The notes: generated from the letters alone by a model not told the origin. A DNA stretch of 64,000 nt from Pseudomonas veronii (GCF_001439695.1 NZ_JYLL01000007.1:186001-250000); one strand, 5' to 3'; shown: positions 38,202-47,476, counted from the stretch's first letter. A program made the numbers and translations.

Positions 38202-39911
38202 CTAGCGCGGCTCGATATGCGCAATCATCAACTGCACGGTTTCCTGCCCACGGAACTCGTTCACATCCAGCTTGTAGGCCAACTCCACCCAACGCACGGT
38301 CGGGTTCGGCCAGACCTCACGGTCAACCCCAAACGCAATGCCATCGAGCTTCACGGAGCCGCATTCGCTCTTGAGCACCACTTTCAGGTGCCGCTCCCCC
38401 ACCACACGCTGCTCGACCAACTGAAACACCCCGTGAAACAACGGCTCGGGGAAGTGCTGCCCCCAGGGGCCGGCATGCCGCAGCGCGCGCGCCAGCTCCA
38501 GGTGAAACTCTTCCACCGCCAGGGTGCCGTCGGACAATAGCCGGCCGGTCAAGTCTTCTTCGCGCAGTTGCCGACGCACTTCGGCATCGAAGGCCTGGGC
38601 AAACAACGGGAAATTCGCCTCGGGCAATGTCAGGCCGGCCGCCATGGCGTGACCGCCGTATTTGCTGATCAGGTTGGGATGCTGGCTCGCCACCACCGCC
38701 AGCGCATCGCGGATGTGAAAGCCCTGCACCGAGCGGCCTGAGCCCTTGAGCAGGCCATCACCGGCGTCGGCAAAGGCGATGGTCGGACGGAAATAGCGCT
38801 CTTTCATGCGCGACGCCAGAATCCCGATCACACCTTGGTGCCACTCCGGGTCGAACAGGCACAAGCCATACGGCATCGACTCCAGCGGCAAGTCCTTGAG
38901 CTGGGCCAGGGCCTCGCGCTGCATGCCTTGTTCGATGGATTTGCGGTCCTGGTTCATGCCGTCCAGTTGCGCGGCCATTTCCCGTGCAGCGGCGAAATCC
39001 GTGGTGAGCAGGCATTCGATGCCCAGGCTCATATCGTCCAGGCGCCCGGCGGCATTGAGCCGTGGCCCGAGGATAAACCCGAGGTCGGTGGACGTGAGGC
39101 GAGCGTGGTCACGCTTGGCCACTTCGAGGATCGCCTTGATCCCCGGCCGCGCGCGACCGGCACGGATACGCTCCAAGCCCTGGTGGACCAGGATGCGGTT
39201 ATTGGCGTCCAGCGGCACCACGTCGGCAACGCTGCCCAGGGCGACCAGGTCAAGCAACTCGCCAATGTTCGGCTGCTGCGTGTTCTCGTACCAGCCCAGG
39301 CTGCGCAAACGGGCACGCAGGGCCATCAAGACATAAAAGATCACCCCGACCCCGGCCAACGCCTTGCTCGGAAACTCACAGCCGGGCTGGTTCGGGTTGA
39401 CGATGGCATCCGCCGCCGGCAACTCATCCCCCGGCAAGTGGTGGTCGGTGACCAGCACCTTGAGCCCCGCCGCCTTCGCTGCCGCCACGCCTTCGACGCT
39501 GGAGATGCCGTTATCCACGGTGATCAGCAACTGCGGCTCGCGCTGCAGCGCTACGGCGACGATTTCTGGCGTCAGGCCGTAGCCGTATTCGAAACGGTTG
39601 GGCACCAGGTAATCGACATGGGCCGCACCGAGCAAGCGCAGGCCCAGGGTGCCCACCGTACTGGCAGTGGCGCCATCGGCGTCGAAGTCGCCGACGATCA
39701 GGATGCGCTGGCGTTGCTCCAAGGCTGTCACCAGCAGGTCTACCGCGGCGTCGATGCCCTTGAGCTGCTGATAAGGGATCAACCGCGCCAGGCTCTTGTC
39801 CAGCTCAGCTTCCGAGCGCACCCCGCGCGCAGCGTAGAGGCGGGTCAACAGCGGTGGCAATTCACCGAGAAACGGCAGGACAGCAGGCAACGGGCGGGGA
39901 TCGATACGCAT
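38202..39911 (-). CDS. recJ: Single-stranded-DNA-specific 5'-3' exonuclease RecJ
   Basis: DHH/DHHA1 nuclease of 569 residues used in recombination and mismatch repair. Motif I is ILIVGDFDADGATAS, the DHH motif is VTDHHLPGDELPAADAIVNPNQ, and the DHHA1 region contains GIASRMKERYFRPTIAFAD and KGSGRSVQGFHIRDAL followed by GGHAMAAGLTL. The start MRIDPRPLPAV at 39911 is the conserved N-terminus; the open frame reaches 39953. The last ten codons end close to a REPIN. YaeQ is encoded upstream on the same strand after a 57-bp gap. Confidence 0.97.
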   Translation of the reverse strand: MRIDPRPLPAVLPFLGELPPLLTRLYAARGVRSEAELDKSLARLIPYQQLKGIDAAVDLLVTALEQRQRILIVGDFDADGATASTVGTLGLRLLGAAHVDYLVPNRFEYGYGLTPEIVAVALQREPQLLITVDNGISSVEGVAAAKAAGLKVLVTDHHLPGDELPAADAIVNPNQPGCEFPSKALAGVGVIFYVLMALRARLRSLGWYENTQQPNIGELLDLVALGSVADVVPLDANNRILVHQGLERIRAGRARPGIKAILEVAKRDHARLTSTDLGFILGPRLNAAGRLDDMSLGIECLLTTDFAAAREMAAQLDGMNQDRKSIEQGMQREALAQLKDLPLESMPYGLCLFDPEWHQGVIGILASRMKERYFRPTIAFADAGDGLLKGSGRSVQGFHIRDALAVVASQHPNLISKYGGHAMAAGLTLPEANFPLFAQAFDAEVRRQLREEDLTGRLLSDGTLAVEEFHLELARALRHAGPWGQHFPEPLFHGVFQLVEQRVVGERHLKVVLKSECGSVKLDGIAFGVDREVWPNPTVRWVELAYKLDVNEFRGQETVQLMIAHIEPR

Positions 39912-39968
39912 GGGACGCTGGGAAATTCTCTGTAGGGGAAATATTAGCGGCAAGCTACAAGCGCTAGC

Positions 39969-40511
39969 TCAACCGCGCTCGCCGATCAGCCATTGCAGTT
40001 GCACTTCATGCTGGCCACGATCATCGGTGACGAAGATCGTGCCTTCGCTGATCATCACGTCCCACTTGATCACGCGGGGCATGTCCTTGGCCAGGGTCTC
40101 GAGGACTTCCTGCGGCACGGCGGCGATGTGGACGTTCTTCAGGGTTTTCGCCACCGGAATCACCTTGCCTTCCCACACGCGCAGGCTGCCGTAAGCCAGC
40201 AGACTGGTACGCTCGGCGCGACGCGAGCACCAGGTCAGGCGGTCGGCATCGGGCTGGCCGACTTCGATCCAGTGCAAAACCCGATCATCCAGACTTTTTT
40301 CCCACAGGGCTGGCTCGTCTACATCTGACAGTCCACGGCCAAACGACAGCTGCTCGCTGTACCAAAGGGCGTAGGCCAGCAGACGCACGGTCATGCGCTC
40401 TTCGGTTTCCGAAGGGTGGCGGGCAATGGTCTGTTTGACGCTCTCGTACACCGAGCGATCGAGGTCGGTGAGGTTGAGTTCGAACTTGTAGGTCGTGGAC
40501 GGCTGGGCCAT
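39969..40511 (-). CDS. yaeQ: YaeQ family protein
   Basis: Protein of 180 residues, standard length. Diagnostic segments are TYKFELNLTDLDRSVYESVKQTIARHPSETEERMTVRLLAYALWY near the N-terminus and DRLTWCSRRAERTSLLAYGS. The fold is PD-(D/E)XK-like, but no biochemical function is established; an early report linked YaeQ to RfaH suppression. The Glu/Arg residues in the first block could be part of a nuclease-like site. Probably co-transcribed with recJ. Confidence 0.94.
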   Translation of the reverse strand: MAQPSTTYKFELNLTDLDRSVYESVKQTIARHPSETEERMTVRLLAYALWYSEQLSFGRGLSDVDEPALWEKSLDDRVLHWIEVGQPDADRLTWCSRRAERTSLLAYGSLRVWEGKVIPVAKTLKNVHIAAVPQEVLETLAKDMPRVIKWDVMISEGTIFVTDDRGQHEVQLQWLIGERG

Positions 40512-40659
40512 GAACGGGCTTCTAGAGACAGGGAAAGGCGGGCAGTCTAACCGATGGTAGGGCTATTCAACGAATCCTGCGCTGCATCATCCTTATCCCT
40601 GCGCGACTCGCCTATGTTAAAAGGCATTACACCACTGTGCTGCGTATGAAAGGTTCCTC

Positions 40660-41859
40660 ATGTCGTTTAACGCCAAACCGCTTGCCGGCCTGAAAGTCAT
40701 CGAACTCGGCACCCTGATCGCCGGCCCGTTCGCTTCACGCATCTGCGCCGAATTCGGCGCCGAAGTGATCAAGGTCGAATCCCCGGACGGCGGCGACCCG
40801 CTGCGCAAATGGCGCAAGCTGTACGAAGGCACCTCGCTGTGGTGGTTCGTACAGGCACGCAACAAAAAATCACTGACGCTGAACCTCAAGCACCCCGACG
40901 GCCTGGCCATCCTCAAGCAGTTGCTGGCGGACGCCGACATCCTGATCGAGAACTTCCGCCCCGGCGTCCTGGAAAAGCTCGGCCTGAGCTGGGACACCCT
41001 GCACGCGCTGAACCCCAAGCTGGTGATGGTGCGCCTCTCGGGCTTTGGCCAGACCGGCCCGATGAAAGACCAGCCGGGGTTTGGCGCGGTCGGCGAATCG
41101 ATGGGCGGGCTGCGTTACATCACCGGCTTTGAAGACCGCCCGCCGGTACGCACCGGGATTTCCATCGGCGACTCCATTGCCGCTCTGTGGGCGGTGATCG
41201 GCGCGCTGATGGCGTTGCGTCACCGCGAGGTCAACGGCGGGCTGGGCCAAGTGGTGGATGTAGCACTGTATGAGGCCATCTTCGCCATGATGGAAAGCAT
41301 GATCCCGGAGTTCGATGTGTTCGGGTTCATCCGCGAACGCACCGGCAACATCATGCCCGGCATCACTCCGTCCTCGATCCACACCAGCGCGGACGGCAAG
41401 CATGTGCAGATCGGCGCCAACGGCGATGCGATCTTCAAGCGCTTCATGTCCGCCATCGGCCGTGAGGATCTGGCCAACGACCCGCAATTGGCCAGTAATG
41501 ACGGGCGTGACGAGCGCCGCGACGAGCTGTATGGCGTGATTGATCGCTGGGTCAATTCGCTGCCGCTGGAACAGGTGGTCGAGCAGCTCAACAAGGCCGA
41601 GGTGCCGGCCAGCCGCATCTATAGCGCCGAAGACATGCTCGGGGACCCGCAATTCCTGGCGCGGGAAATGTTCCTCAAGGCGCAACTGCCCGACGGCAAG
41701 GACTTCAAGATGCCAGGCATCGTGCCCAAGCTCTCCGACACCCCTGGCAGTTGCGAGTGGGTGGGGCCGCAACTGGGCGAACACAACAGCGTGGTACTCG
41801 GTGAGCTGGGCTATGACGCGGCGGCCATCATCCGCTTGCGTGAACAAGGGGCGATCTGA
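40660..41859 (+). CDS. CaiB/BaiF (class III) CoA-transferase
   Basis: Enzyme of 399 residues that moves CoA between acyl groups. Family motifs: LAGLKVIELGTLIAGPFASRICAEFGAEVIKVESPDGGDPLR, ADILIENFRPGVLEKLGL, and GISIGDSIAALWAV, in which the Asp of GDS is the catalytic residue of this class. The C-terminal domain contains EVPASRIYSAEDMLGDPQFLAREM. The donor and acceptor cannot be read from sequence; succinyl-CoA:dicarboxylate types and formyl-CoA types share these motifs. Start ATG 40660 has AAAGGTTCC at the expected distance. It overlaps nothing and is followed 16 bp later by a solute-binding-like protein gene. Confidence 0.93.
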   Translation: MSFNAKPLAGLKVIELGTLIAGPFASRICAEFGAEVIKVESPDGGDPLRKWRKLYEGTSLWWFVQARNKKSLTLNLKHPDGLAILKQLLADADILIENFRPGVLEKLGLSWDTLHALNPKLVMVRLSGFGQTGPMKDQPGFGAVGESMGGLRYITGFEDRPPVRTGISIGDSIAALWAVIGALMALRHREVNGGLGQVVDVALYEAIFAMMESMIPEFDVFGFIRERTGNIMPGITPSSIHTSADGKHVQIGANGDAIFKRFMSAIGREDLANDPQLASNDGRDERRDELYGVIDRWVNSLPLEQVVEQLNKAEVPASRIYSAEDMLGDPQFLAREMFLKAQLPDGKDFKMPGIVPKLSDTPGSCEWVGPQLGEHNSVVLGELGYDAAAIIRLREQGAI

Positions 41860-41875
41860 TGGCGCGTTCAAGATA

Positions 41876-42745
41876 ATGACTCGCCGCTGGCTATTGCACC
41901 TGTGCGCGCCCTTGTTGGGGCTATTGCCGCTACCGACCCAGGCGGCGCAGACCTTGATCTGGCTGGTTCGCGACCTGCCGCCGCTGACGATCTTCGAAGG
42001 CCCGCAAAAAGGCCAGGGCGCCATCGACGAATTGTTGCCGATGCTGATGGAGCACCTGCCGGAGTATCAGCACCAGGTCCAGCACGTCAACCGTGCGCGG
42101 GGCATGCAGATGCTCCAGGCGCCCTCCCTCACCTGCGACCCTACCCTGCTGTGGACGCCGGAGCGGACCCAATGGATTGTGTATTCCGGCCAGGCGTTTC
42201 CCGTGGTGAGCAATGGCGTGGTCGTCCGCCAGCAAAACCGTGAAGTCCTGGCGCCCTTTATCGTGCAAGGCAAGGTCGACCTGGACGCGATGCTACGGGA
42301 CAAGAGCACACGCCTGGGCATCATCGCCGAGCGCAGCTACGGGCCATTCATCGACGGCATGTTGCAGCAAGGCGACACGCACAATCGAGTGATGCACTAC
42401 GGCACCGACGCCTTGGGCAGCCTGCTGCAAATGCAGCGCCTGGGACGCCTGGAAGGCGTACTGGGTTACTGGACCGAAATTCGCTATCACGCATTGCAGC
42501 AAGGTATCGATCCCGAAGGGCTGGCGTTCTATCCGATTGCCGGCACCGCGCCCTATCAGCACATCCATATCGGTTGTTCGGATACGCCCGAGGGGCGCGA
42601 GGTCATGGCGCGTATCAACCAGTTGCTGGGCGACCTGCCGCAGGCGCAGTTGCTGCGTTCCTACGCGTCATGGCTCGACCCGGCCCTGCGCGAGCAATAC
42701 CTGCTGGACCATTCGCGATTCTATGAAGAAGTGCCCACCCCGTGA
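41876..42745 (+). CDS. Periplasmic solute-binding-like protein (TIGR02285 type)
   Basis: Exported protein of 289 residues with an N-terminal signal peptide (RRW, hydrophobic core, cleavage near TQAAQ). The mature part begins TLIWLVRDLPPLTIFEGPQKGQGAIDELLPMLMEHLPEY, an amino-acid-binding SBP-like start. DSFIYEE-like aromatic and acidic residues in the C-terminus agree with TIGR02285 proteins. There is no adjacent permease gene, so it may act as a sensor or orphan binding protein. The ATG at 41876 is the only sensible start, with a weak ribosome-binding site. It lies directly after the CoA-transferase gene. Confidence 0.75.
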   Translation: MTRRWLLHLCAPLLGLLPLPTQAAQTLIWLVRDLPPLTIFEGPQKGQGAIDELLPMLMEHLPEYQHQVQHVNRARGMQMLQAPSLTCDPTLLWTPERTQWIVYSGQAFPVVSNGVVVRQQNREVLAPFIVQGKVDLDAMLRDKSTRLGIIAERSYGPFIDGMLQQGDTHNRVMHYGTDALGSLLQMQRLGRLEGVLGYWTEIRYHALQQGIDPEGLAFYPIAGTAPYQHIHIGCSDTPEGREVMARINQLLGDLPQAQLLRSYASWLDPALREQYLLDHSRFYEEVPTP

Positions 42746-42762
42746 TAAATCGCGGGCAAAAA

Positions 42763-42800
42763 GAAACCCCGAAGAGTGGGGAGACACTTCGGGGTTAAAC
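42763..42800 (-). terminator. Terminator between the solute-binding-like gene and DUF3509 gene
   Basis: AACCCCGAAG pairs with CTTCGGGGTT over a 12-nt loop. On the minus strand it is followed by TTCTTTTT, so it best fits the end of the DUF3509 transcript; on the plus strand it follows the solute-binding-like gene but lacks a T-run. Confidence 0.72.
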
Positions 42801-42915
42801 GTGGCCTACAAAGACCAGTACAGCAAGTCACAAACACCGGAGCACAATGTCTGCTCTTGCTGTTACTAAATCTGACCGGCCACGCCGTAGGAAGTTTCCG
42901 CAGATAAACAATTCT

Positions 42916-43200
42916 TCATGCGAGGGCGCTGCTGCGGGTCTGGGCCGCATTGCGCAAGGCAGCGATGACCGAGGGCTCCAGGCGCCCTTCGGCGATTTTC
43001 AGATCGCGCAGCAAGCAATCCACGACATCCACCAGGACGCGCTTGTCGGTCAGTTGCGCCCGGTCGACTTCACGCTCGACCACGATGGCACCAGCAGGGT
43101 TCTTTACGGTTACCAGGCACTCGCCCTGCACACCAGCGGTGGTCAGCGTAACCTGATAAGGGCTCAGCGCTTCTTCGAGCAATAGGCTGATACTTTCCAT
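42916..43200 (-). CDS. DUF3509 family small protein
   Basis: Cytoplasmic protein of 94 residues starting MESISLLLEEALSPYQVTLTTAG. The pattern SPYxVTL, the basic/acidic core DRAQLTDKRVLVDVVDCLLRDLKIAEG and the end SVIAALRNA are those of DUF3509, a family found in pseudomonads with no known function. In-frame codons before the chosen ATG (up to 43212) add four residues only. The gene has its own terminator at 42763-42800. Confidence 0.85.
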   Translation of the reverse strand: MESISLLLEEALSPYQVTLTTAGVQGECLVTVKNPAGAIVVEREVDRAQLTDKRVLVDVVDCLLRDLKIAEGRLEPSVIAALRNAAQTRSSALA

Positions 43201-43511
43201 TTCGATCACCACTCAATAGTTCGGGAACAATCGTTTCAATGGGGGTTGCCTCTCTCCTAAGTGACTGTTTGTAACGTAGGAAAGTTCGCTTTTTCGTGTT
43301 TATGGAGCCGTCAGGGAGTGACTTGATCCAGCATGCGCTTGCAACATGACAACGAAAAAACGGCCGCACATAACTGCTTACGCAATGGGCGGCCGTTTCG
43401 GGGTTCGCCCTGCAGCGCGGCGGAGGGTGAACCCTATATTCGGTTAAGCGCTGATCACGCTGTCACGCAGCTAGAAGTGCATGTCAAAGGCCCTTATTGC
43501 TAAGGATGAAC
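43201..43511. other. 311-bp intergenic region with an orphan minus-strand terminator
   Basis: It holds the DUF3509 promoter region (AT-rich, 43205-43300) and the hairpin at 43355-43398. No ORF with family features is seen. On the minus strand TTGACAT occurs near 43485-43491, but a matching -10 is not obvious. Confidence 0.5.
43355..43398 (-). terminator. Orphan rho-independent terminator on the minus strand
   Basis: GCGGCCGTT-type arms (43389-43398 with 43358-43367) form a strong stem, followed on the minus strand by six T residues. No minus-strand gene ends here: the next one upstream, thrC, has its own terminator at 43766-43805. It could end a small RNA read from about 43400-43500. Confidence 0.7.
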
Positions 43512-43736
43512 ATGATGGTGGAACACAACGAACAACAAGCGTCGATGGAGAAGATGCATGCTGACGTATCTCGCATCTATGCCGAGATTTCACGCATGCA
43601 TGCCGAGCGAGGCAAGCTCAACGCAGAGTCCTTGAAGATAACCTGTGAGACTTTCTGGTACCCCGTGGGTATCGCCACGGGTTTCTACGCCGCTGTCGGC
43701 ACCGTGATTGTCGTGGCGCAGAAACTACTCTCATAA
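43512..43736 (+). CDS. Small protein with coiled coil and C-terminal membrane helix
   Basis: Up to 74 residues. The first half is polar with heptad-like spacing (SMEKMHADVSRIYAEISRMHAER, then GKLNAESLKI), followed by a membrane helix, WYPVGIATGFYAAVGTVIVVAQKLL. AAGG at 43502-43505 sits 6 bases before ATG 43512, which favours that start over 43506 or 43515. I do not recognise a family; similar short coiled-coil/TM proteins occur as accessory or phage-derived genes. It is followed by a strong terminator, which supports expression. Confidence 0.6.
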   Translation: MMVEHNEQQASMEKMHADVSRIYAEISRMHAERGKLNAESLKITCETFWYPVGIATGFYAAVGTVIVVAQKLLS

Positions 43737-43765
43737 CGCTCAGCAACCCGGGCCTGCCTGAAACG

Positions 43766-43805
43766 AAAAACGCCGCTGACCCACGGAAGGGAAAGCGGCG
43801 TTTTT
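43766..43805. terminator. Bidirectional terminator between the small membrane protein gene and thrC
   Basis: AAAAACGCCGCT pairs with AGCGGCGTTTTT over a loop of about 16 nt. It ends both the plus-strand small gene and the minus-strand hom-thrC transcript. Confidence 0.9.
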
Positions 43806-43833
43806 GTCTGCGCCAGGGCGCCGGCAGTTTGCC

Positions 43834-45243
43834 TTACAGCGGCTTACCGCGATTGCCATGCTGGCTGACAAACCCCTGCATCGCCTTCAGGTCATTCGGC
43901 AGCACGGTGCAACGCTCTTCACGCTCGAACAGGTCGGACAGATGCTCCGGCAACTCCAGCGCCTTGCCAACGCCGGCCTTCTCCACCGCTTCCGGGAATT
44001 TGACCGGGTGCGCGGTGCCGAGGATCACCATCGGGATATCCAGGCTGCGACGGCATTCGCGTGCAGCCCTCACGCCGATCGCGGTGTGCGGGTCGAGCAG
44101 TTCGCCGGTCTGGGCATAGACTTCTGCGATGGTTTCGCAGGTCTGTGCATCGTCCACGGCCAGGGAGTCGAACAGCTTGCGGGTTTCGGTCCAGCGCTCT
44201 TCATCGACACTGAAACCGCCACCGCTTTTGAAGGTGTCCATCAAGCCGGCAATCGCCGCACCGTTGCGGCCGTGCATGTCGAACAGCAGGCGTTCGAAGT
44301 TCGACGACACCATGATGTCCATCGACGGCGACAAGGTGGCGTGCAGGGTTTCCTTGACGTACTGGTTGCCGCTCATGAAGCGGTGCAGGATGTCGTTGCG
44401 GTTGGTGGCGACGATCAACTGATTGATCGGCAGGCCCATGTTGCGCGCCAGGTAGCCGGCGAAGATGTCGCCGAAGTTGCCGGTCGGCACCGAGAACGAC
44501 ACCGAACGCGCCGGCCCGCCCAGCTGCAGCGCAGCGTAGAAGTAGTAGACGATCTGGGCCATGATCCGCGCCCAGTTGATCGAGTTCACCGCAACCAGGC
44601 GCGTGCCCTTGAGGAAGCTCTGGTCAGCGAAGCTGTTCTTGACCATTTCCTGGCAGTCGTCGAAGTTGCCTTCGATAGCGATGTTGTGGATGTTTTCACC
44701 GAAGATGGTGGTCATCTGCCGACGCTGTACTTCCGACACGCGCTTATGCGGGTGCAGGATGAAGATGTCGACGTTTTCGCAGTGCTTGCAGCCTTCGATG
44801 GCCGCCGAGCCGGTATCACCGGAAGTGGCGCCGATGATCACCACGCGCTCGCCGCGCTTCTCCAGCACGTAATCGAGCAGGCGCCCCAACAGTTGCAGAG
44901 CGAAGTCCTTGAACGCCAGGGTCGGGCCATGGAACAGCTCCAAAACCCACTCATTGCCATTCAGTTGGCGCAGAGGCGCGATGGCGTTGTGGGAAAACAC
45001 GCCGTAGGTCTCTTCCAGGATCTTTTTGAAATCCGCATCCGGAATGCTGCCGGTGACGAACGGGCGCATCACCCGGAACGCCAGTTCGTGATACGGCAGG
45101 CCGGCCCAGGAAGCGATTTCTTCCTGGGTGAAGCGTGGCAGGTTTTCCGGCACGTACAGGCCGCCGTCGGTGGCAAGGCCTGCCAACAGGACGTCTTCGA
45201 AATTCAGGGCCGGTGCCTGGCCGCGGGTGCTGATGTAACGCAT
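43834..45243 (-). CDS. thrC: Threonine synthase
   Basis: PLP enzyme of 469 residues that converts O-phospho-homoserine to threonine. The PLP lysine lies in FHGPTLAFKDFALQLLG, and substrate/PLP phosphate binding in IIGATSGDTGSAAIEG. The N-terminus MRYISTRGQAPALNFEDVLLAGLATDGGLYVPE is typical of the gammaproteobacterial long form. It directly follows hom (67 bp), the usual Pseudomonas pair for the last steps of threonine synthesis. Confidence 0.98.
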   Translation of the reverse strand: MRYISTRGQAPALNFEDVLLAGLATDGGLYVPENLPRFTQEEIASWAGLPYHELAFRVMRPFVTGSIPDADFKKILEETYGVFSHNAIAPLRQLNGNEWVLELFHGPTLAFKDFALQLLGRLLDYVLEKRGERVVIIGATSGDTGSAAIEGCKHCENVDIFILHPHKRVSEVQRRQMTTIFGENIHNIAIEGNFDDCQEMVKNSFADQSFLKGTRLVAVNSINWARIMAQIVYYFYAALQLGGPARSVSFSVPTGNFGDIFAGYLARNMGLPINQLIVATNRNDILHRFMSGNQYVKETLHATLSPSMDIMVSSNFERLLFDMHGRNGAAIAGLMDTFKSGGGFSVDEERWTETRKLFDSLAVDDAQTCETIAEVYAQTGELLDPHTAIGVRAARECRRSLDIPMVILGTAHPVKFPEAVEKAGVGKALELPEHLSDLFEREERCTVLPNDLKAMQGFVSQHGNRGKPL

Positions 45244-45310
45244 GACTGGCTCCTCTAAAACATTCTCGAACAGGGGCCGCCGATCACACGGGGCCCCTGG
45301 AACAAATCGG

Positions 45311-46615
45311 TTAGTTCAGGTGTTCGACGCGAATCCGTACCACCGGGCCCACTACGCCTTGCAAGGCTTCCAGGGCTTTGATGGCATCGTTGATGTGCTG
45401 CTCGAGCACGCGGTGAGTCAGCAGGATCATCGGCACCTGGCCGTTCTGCTCCTCGACTTCCTTCTGCATGATCGACTCGATGTTGATGCCACGTTCCGAC
45501 AGGATGCTGGCAACCTGGGCCAGTACACCCGGATGATCCTTGGCCTGGATGCGCAGGTAGTAGGCGCTTTCGCACGCCTCGATCGGCAGGATCGGGTGGG
45601 CCGACAGCGAATCCGGCTGGAAGGCCAGGTGCGGCACGCGGTTTTCCGGGTCGCTGGTCATGGCGCGAACCACGTCCACCAGGTCGGCGATCACCGACGA
45701 AGCGGTCGGTTCCATACCGGCGCCGGCACCGTAGAACAGGGTCGAACCGGCGGCGTCACCGTTGACCATCACGGCGTTCATCACGCCATTGACGTTGGCG
45801 ATCAGGCGGTCGGCCGGGATCAGCGTTGGGTGTACGCGCAACTCGATACCGGCCGCGGTGCAGCGCGCCACGCCCAGGTGCTTGATGCGATAGCCCAGGG
45901 CTTCGGCGTAATTCACGTCGGCGGTGGTCAGCTGGGTGATGCCTTCGGTGTAGGCCTTGTCGAACTGCAGCGGGATGCCAAAGGCAATGGACGCAAGGAT
46001 GGTCAGTTTGTGCGCCGCGTCGATGCCTTCAACGTCGAAGGTCGGGTCGGCTTCGGCGTAACCCAGAGCCTGGGCTTCGGCCAGCACGTCTTCGAAGGTG
46101 CGGCCCTTCTCGCGCATTTCGGTGAGGATGAAGTTACCGGTGCCATTGATGATGCCGGCCACCCAGTTGATGCGGTTGGCGGACAGGCCTTCACGGATCG
46201 CCTTGATCACCGGGATACCACCGGCCACCGCGGCTTCGAACGCGACGATCACGCCCTTCTCACGCGCCTTGGCGAAGATCTCGTTGCCGTGGACGGCGAT
46301 CAGCGCCTTGTTGGCGGTGACCACGTGCTTGCCGTTTTCGATCGCCTTGAGCACCAGCTCGCGGGCAATGGTATAGCCGCCCACCAGCTCGATGACGATA
46401 TCGATTTCTGGGTTGGTCGCCACGGCGAAGACATCGTTGGTAATCGCAATACCGGTCGTTTCGAACTGAGGCTTTGGCGAACGCGTGGCAATTTGCGCCA
46501 CTTCAATCCCGCGCCCTGCACGGCGGGAAATTTCTTCAGCATTACGCTGAAGTACGTTGAAGGTGCCGCCACCGACGGTCCCTAACCCACAGATGCCTAC
46601 TTTGACCGGTTTCAC
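45311..46615 (-). CDS. hom: Homoserine dehydrogenase
   Basis: NAD(P)-dependent enzyme of 434 residues that reduces aspartate semialdehyde to homoserine. The Rossmann start is VKPVKVGICGLGTVGGGTFNVL, the catalytic region includes VVTANKALIA and GIINGTGNFILTEM, and a C-terminal ACT domain (residues about 350-434, YYLRIQAKDHPGVLAQVASILSERGINIESIMQ) gives threonine feedback. GTG 46615 is preferred: GGGGAG lies 7 bases before it, whereas the in-frame ATG at 46630 has that same GGGGAG inside its own codons. Confidence 0.96.
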   Translation of the reverse strand: MKPVKVGICGLGTVGGGTFNVLQRNAEEISRRAGRGIEVAQIATRSPKPQFETTGIAITNDVFAVATNPEIDIVIELVGGYTIARELVLKAIENGKHVVTANKALIAVHGNEIFAKAREKGVIVAFEAAVAGGIPVIKAIREGLSANRINWVAGIINGTGNFILTEMREKGRTFEDVLAEAQALGYAEADPTFDVEGIDAAHKLTILASIAFGIPLQFDKAYTEGITQLTTADVNYAEALGYRIKHLGVARCTAAGIELRVHPTLIPADRLIANVNGVMNAVMVNGDAAGSTLFYGAGAGMEPTASSVIADLVDVVRAMTSDPENRVPHLAFQPDSLSAHPILPIEACESAYYLRIQAKDHPGVLAQVASILSERGINIESIMQKEVEEQNGQVPMILLTHRVLEQHINDAIKALEALQGVVGPVVRIRVEHLN

Positions 46616-46744
46616 TGAAGAACTCCCCATGAAACGGCCGACGCGAGGTCGGCCGTGGAAAACAGCCGCACAACCGCGGCTTTCAATTAATGGCCCATCG
46701 ACTTATCAAAGGGCCATGATCGTCAAAGGTTCGACGATGCTGGT

Positions 46745-47476
46745 TTATTTGGCACTCAGCGCCAGTTTGGCAACTTGCGGTGCCGGCTGATAGCCCGGAA
46801 TCACCTGGCCGTCAGCCAAAACGATGGCCGGTGTACCGTTCACACCAATGGACTGGCCCAGGGCGAACTGCTTGGAAACCGGATTGGCGCACTTGGCCGC
46901 TTTGATTTCCTTGCCGTCGACCATCTTGTCCATCGCCGCTTTCTTGTCGGCCGAGCACCAGACCGCCTGCAACTGCTCGTCGCCCGGCGAACCGAGGCCC
47001 TGACGCGGGAACGCGACATAGCGCACTTCCACACCGAGCTTGTTCAGCGCCGGCACTTCGGCGTGCAGCTTGTGGCAGTACGGGCAGGTGGTGTCGGTGA
47101 ACACGGTGATGTGCGTCTTGGTCTCGCCGATGGCCGGGTAGACCACGGTTTCTGCAACCGGAATGCCGTTGATCAGCTTGGACACGCCCAGGCGCTCGGC
47201 TTTCTCGGTCAGGTTGACCGGCTTACCGTCCTTCAACTGGAACAGGTAGCCCTGGACAATGTACTGGCCGTCGGCACTGGCATACAACACGCGGCTGCCC
47301 TTGAGCTTGACTTCGTACAGACCGGCCATCGGGCTGGCACTGATGCTTTCGATCGGTGTGTCGAGTTGCAGGTTGGCCAGGCTCTTGCGAATAGTCTGCT
47401 CGGCAGCGTCATCGGCGACGGCAAAGGTGGAAACCAACGCAATGGCTGCGGCGGCAATAATCTGGGTCAAGCGCAT
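46745..47476 (-). CDS. dsbC: Periplasmic disulfide isomerase DsbC
   Basis: Homodimeric isomerase of 243 residues. Signal peptide MRLTQIIAAAAIALVSTFAVA is cleaved before DDAAEQ. The N-terminal dimerisation domain (residues 22-85) includes SISASPMAGLYEVKLKGSRVLY, and the thioredoxin domain has the active site CPYC at 131-134 with a cis-Pro segment GVNGTPAIVLADG. A second Cys pair (WCSADKK and KCANP) forms the structural disulfide. The open frame continues upstream to 47578 but the signal peptide fixes the start. It sits between xerD and hom as in other pseudomonads. Confidence 0.97.
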   Translation of the reverse strand: MRLTQIIAAAAIALVSTFAVADDAAEQTIRKSLANLQLDTPIESISASPMAGLYEVKLKGSRVLYASADGQYIVQGYLFQLKDGKPVNLTEKAERLGVSKLINGIPVAETVVYPAIGETKTHITVFTDTTCPYCHKLHAEVPALNKLGVEVRYVAFPRQGLGSPGDEQLQAVWCSADKKAAMDKMVDGKEIKAAKCANPVSKQFALGQSIGVNGTPAIVLADGQVIPGYQPAPQVAKLALSAK

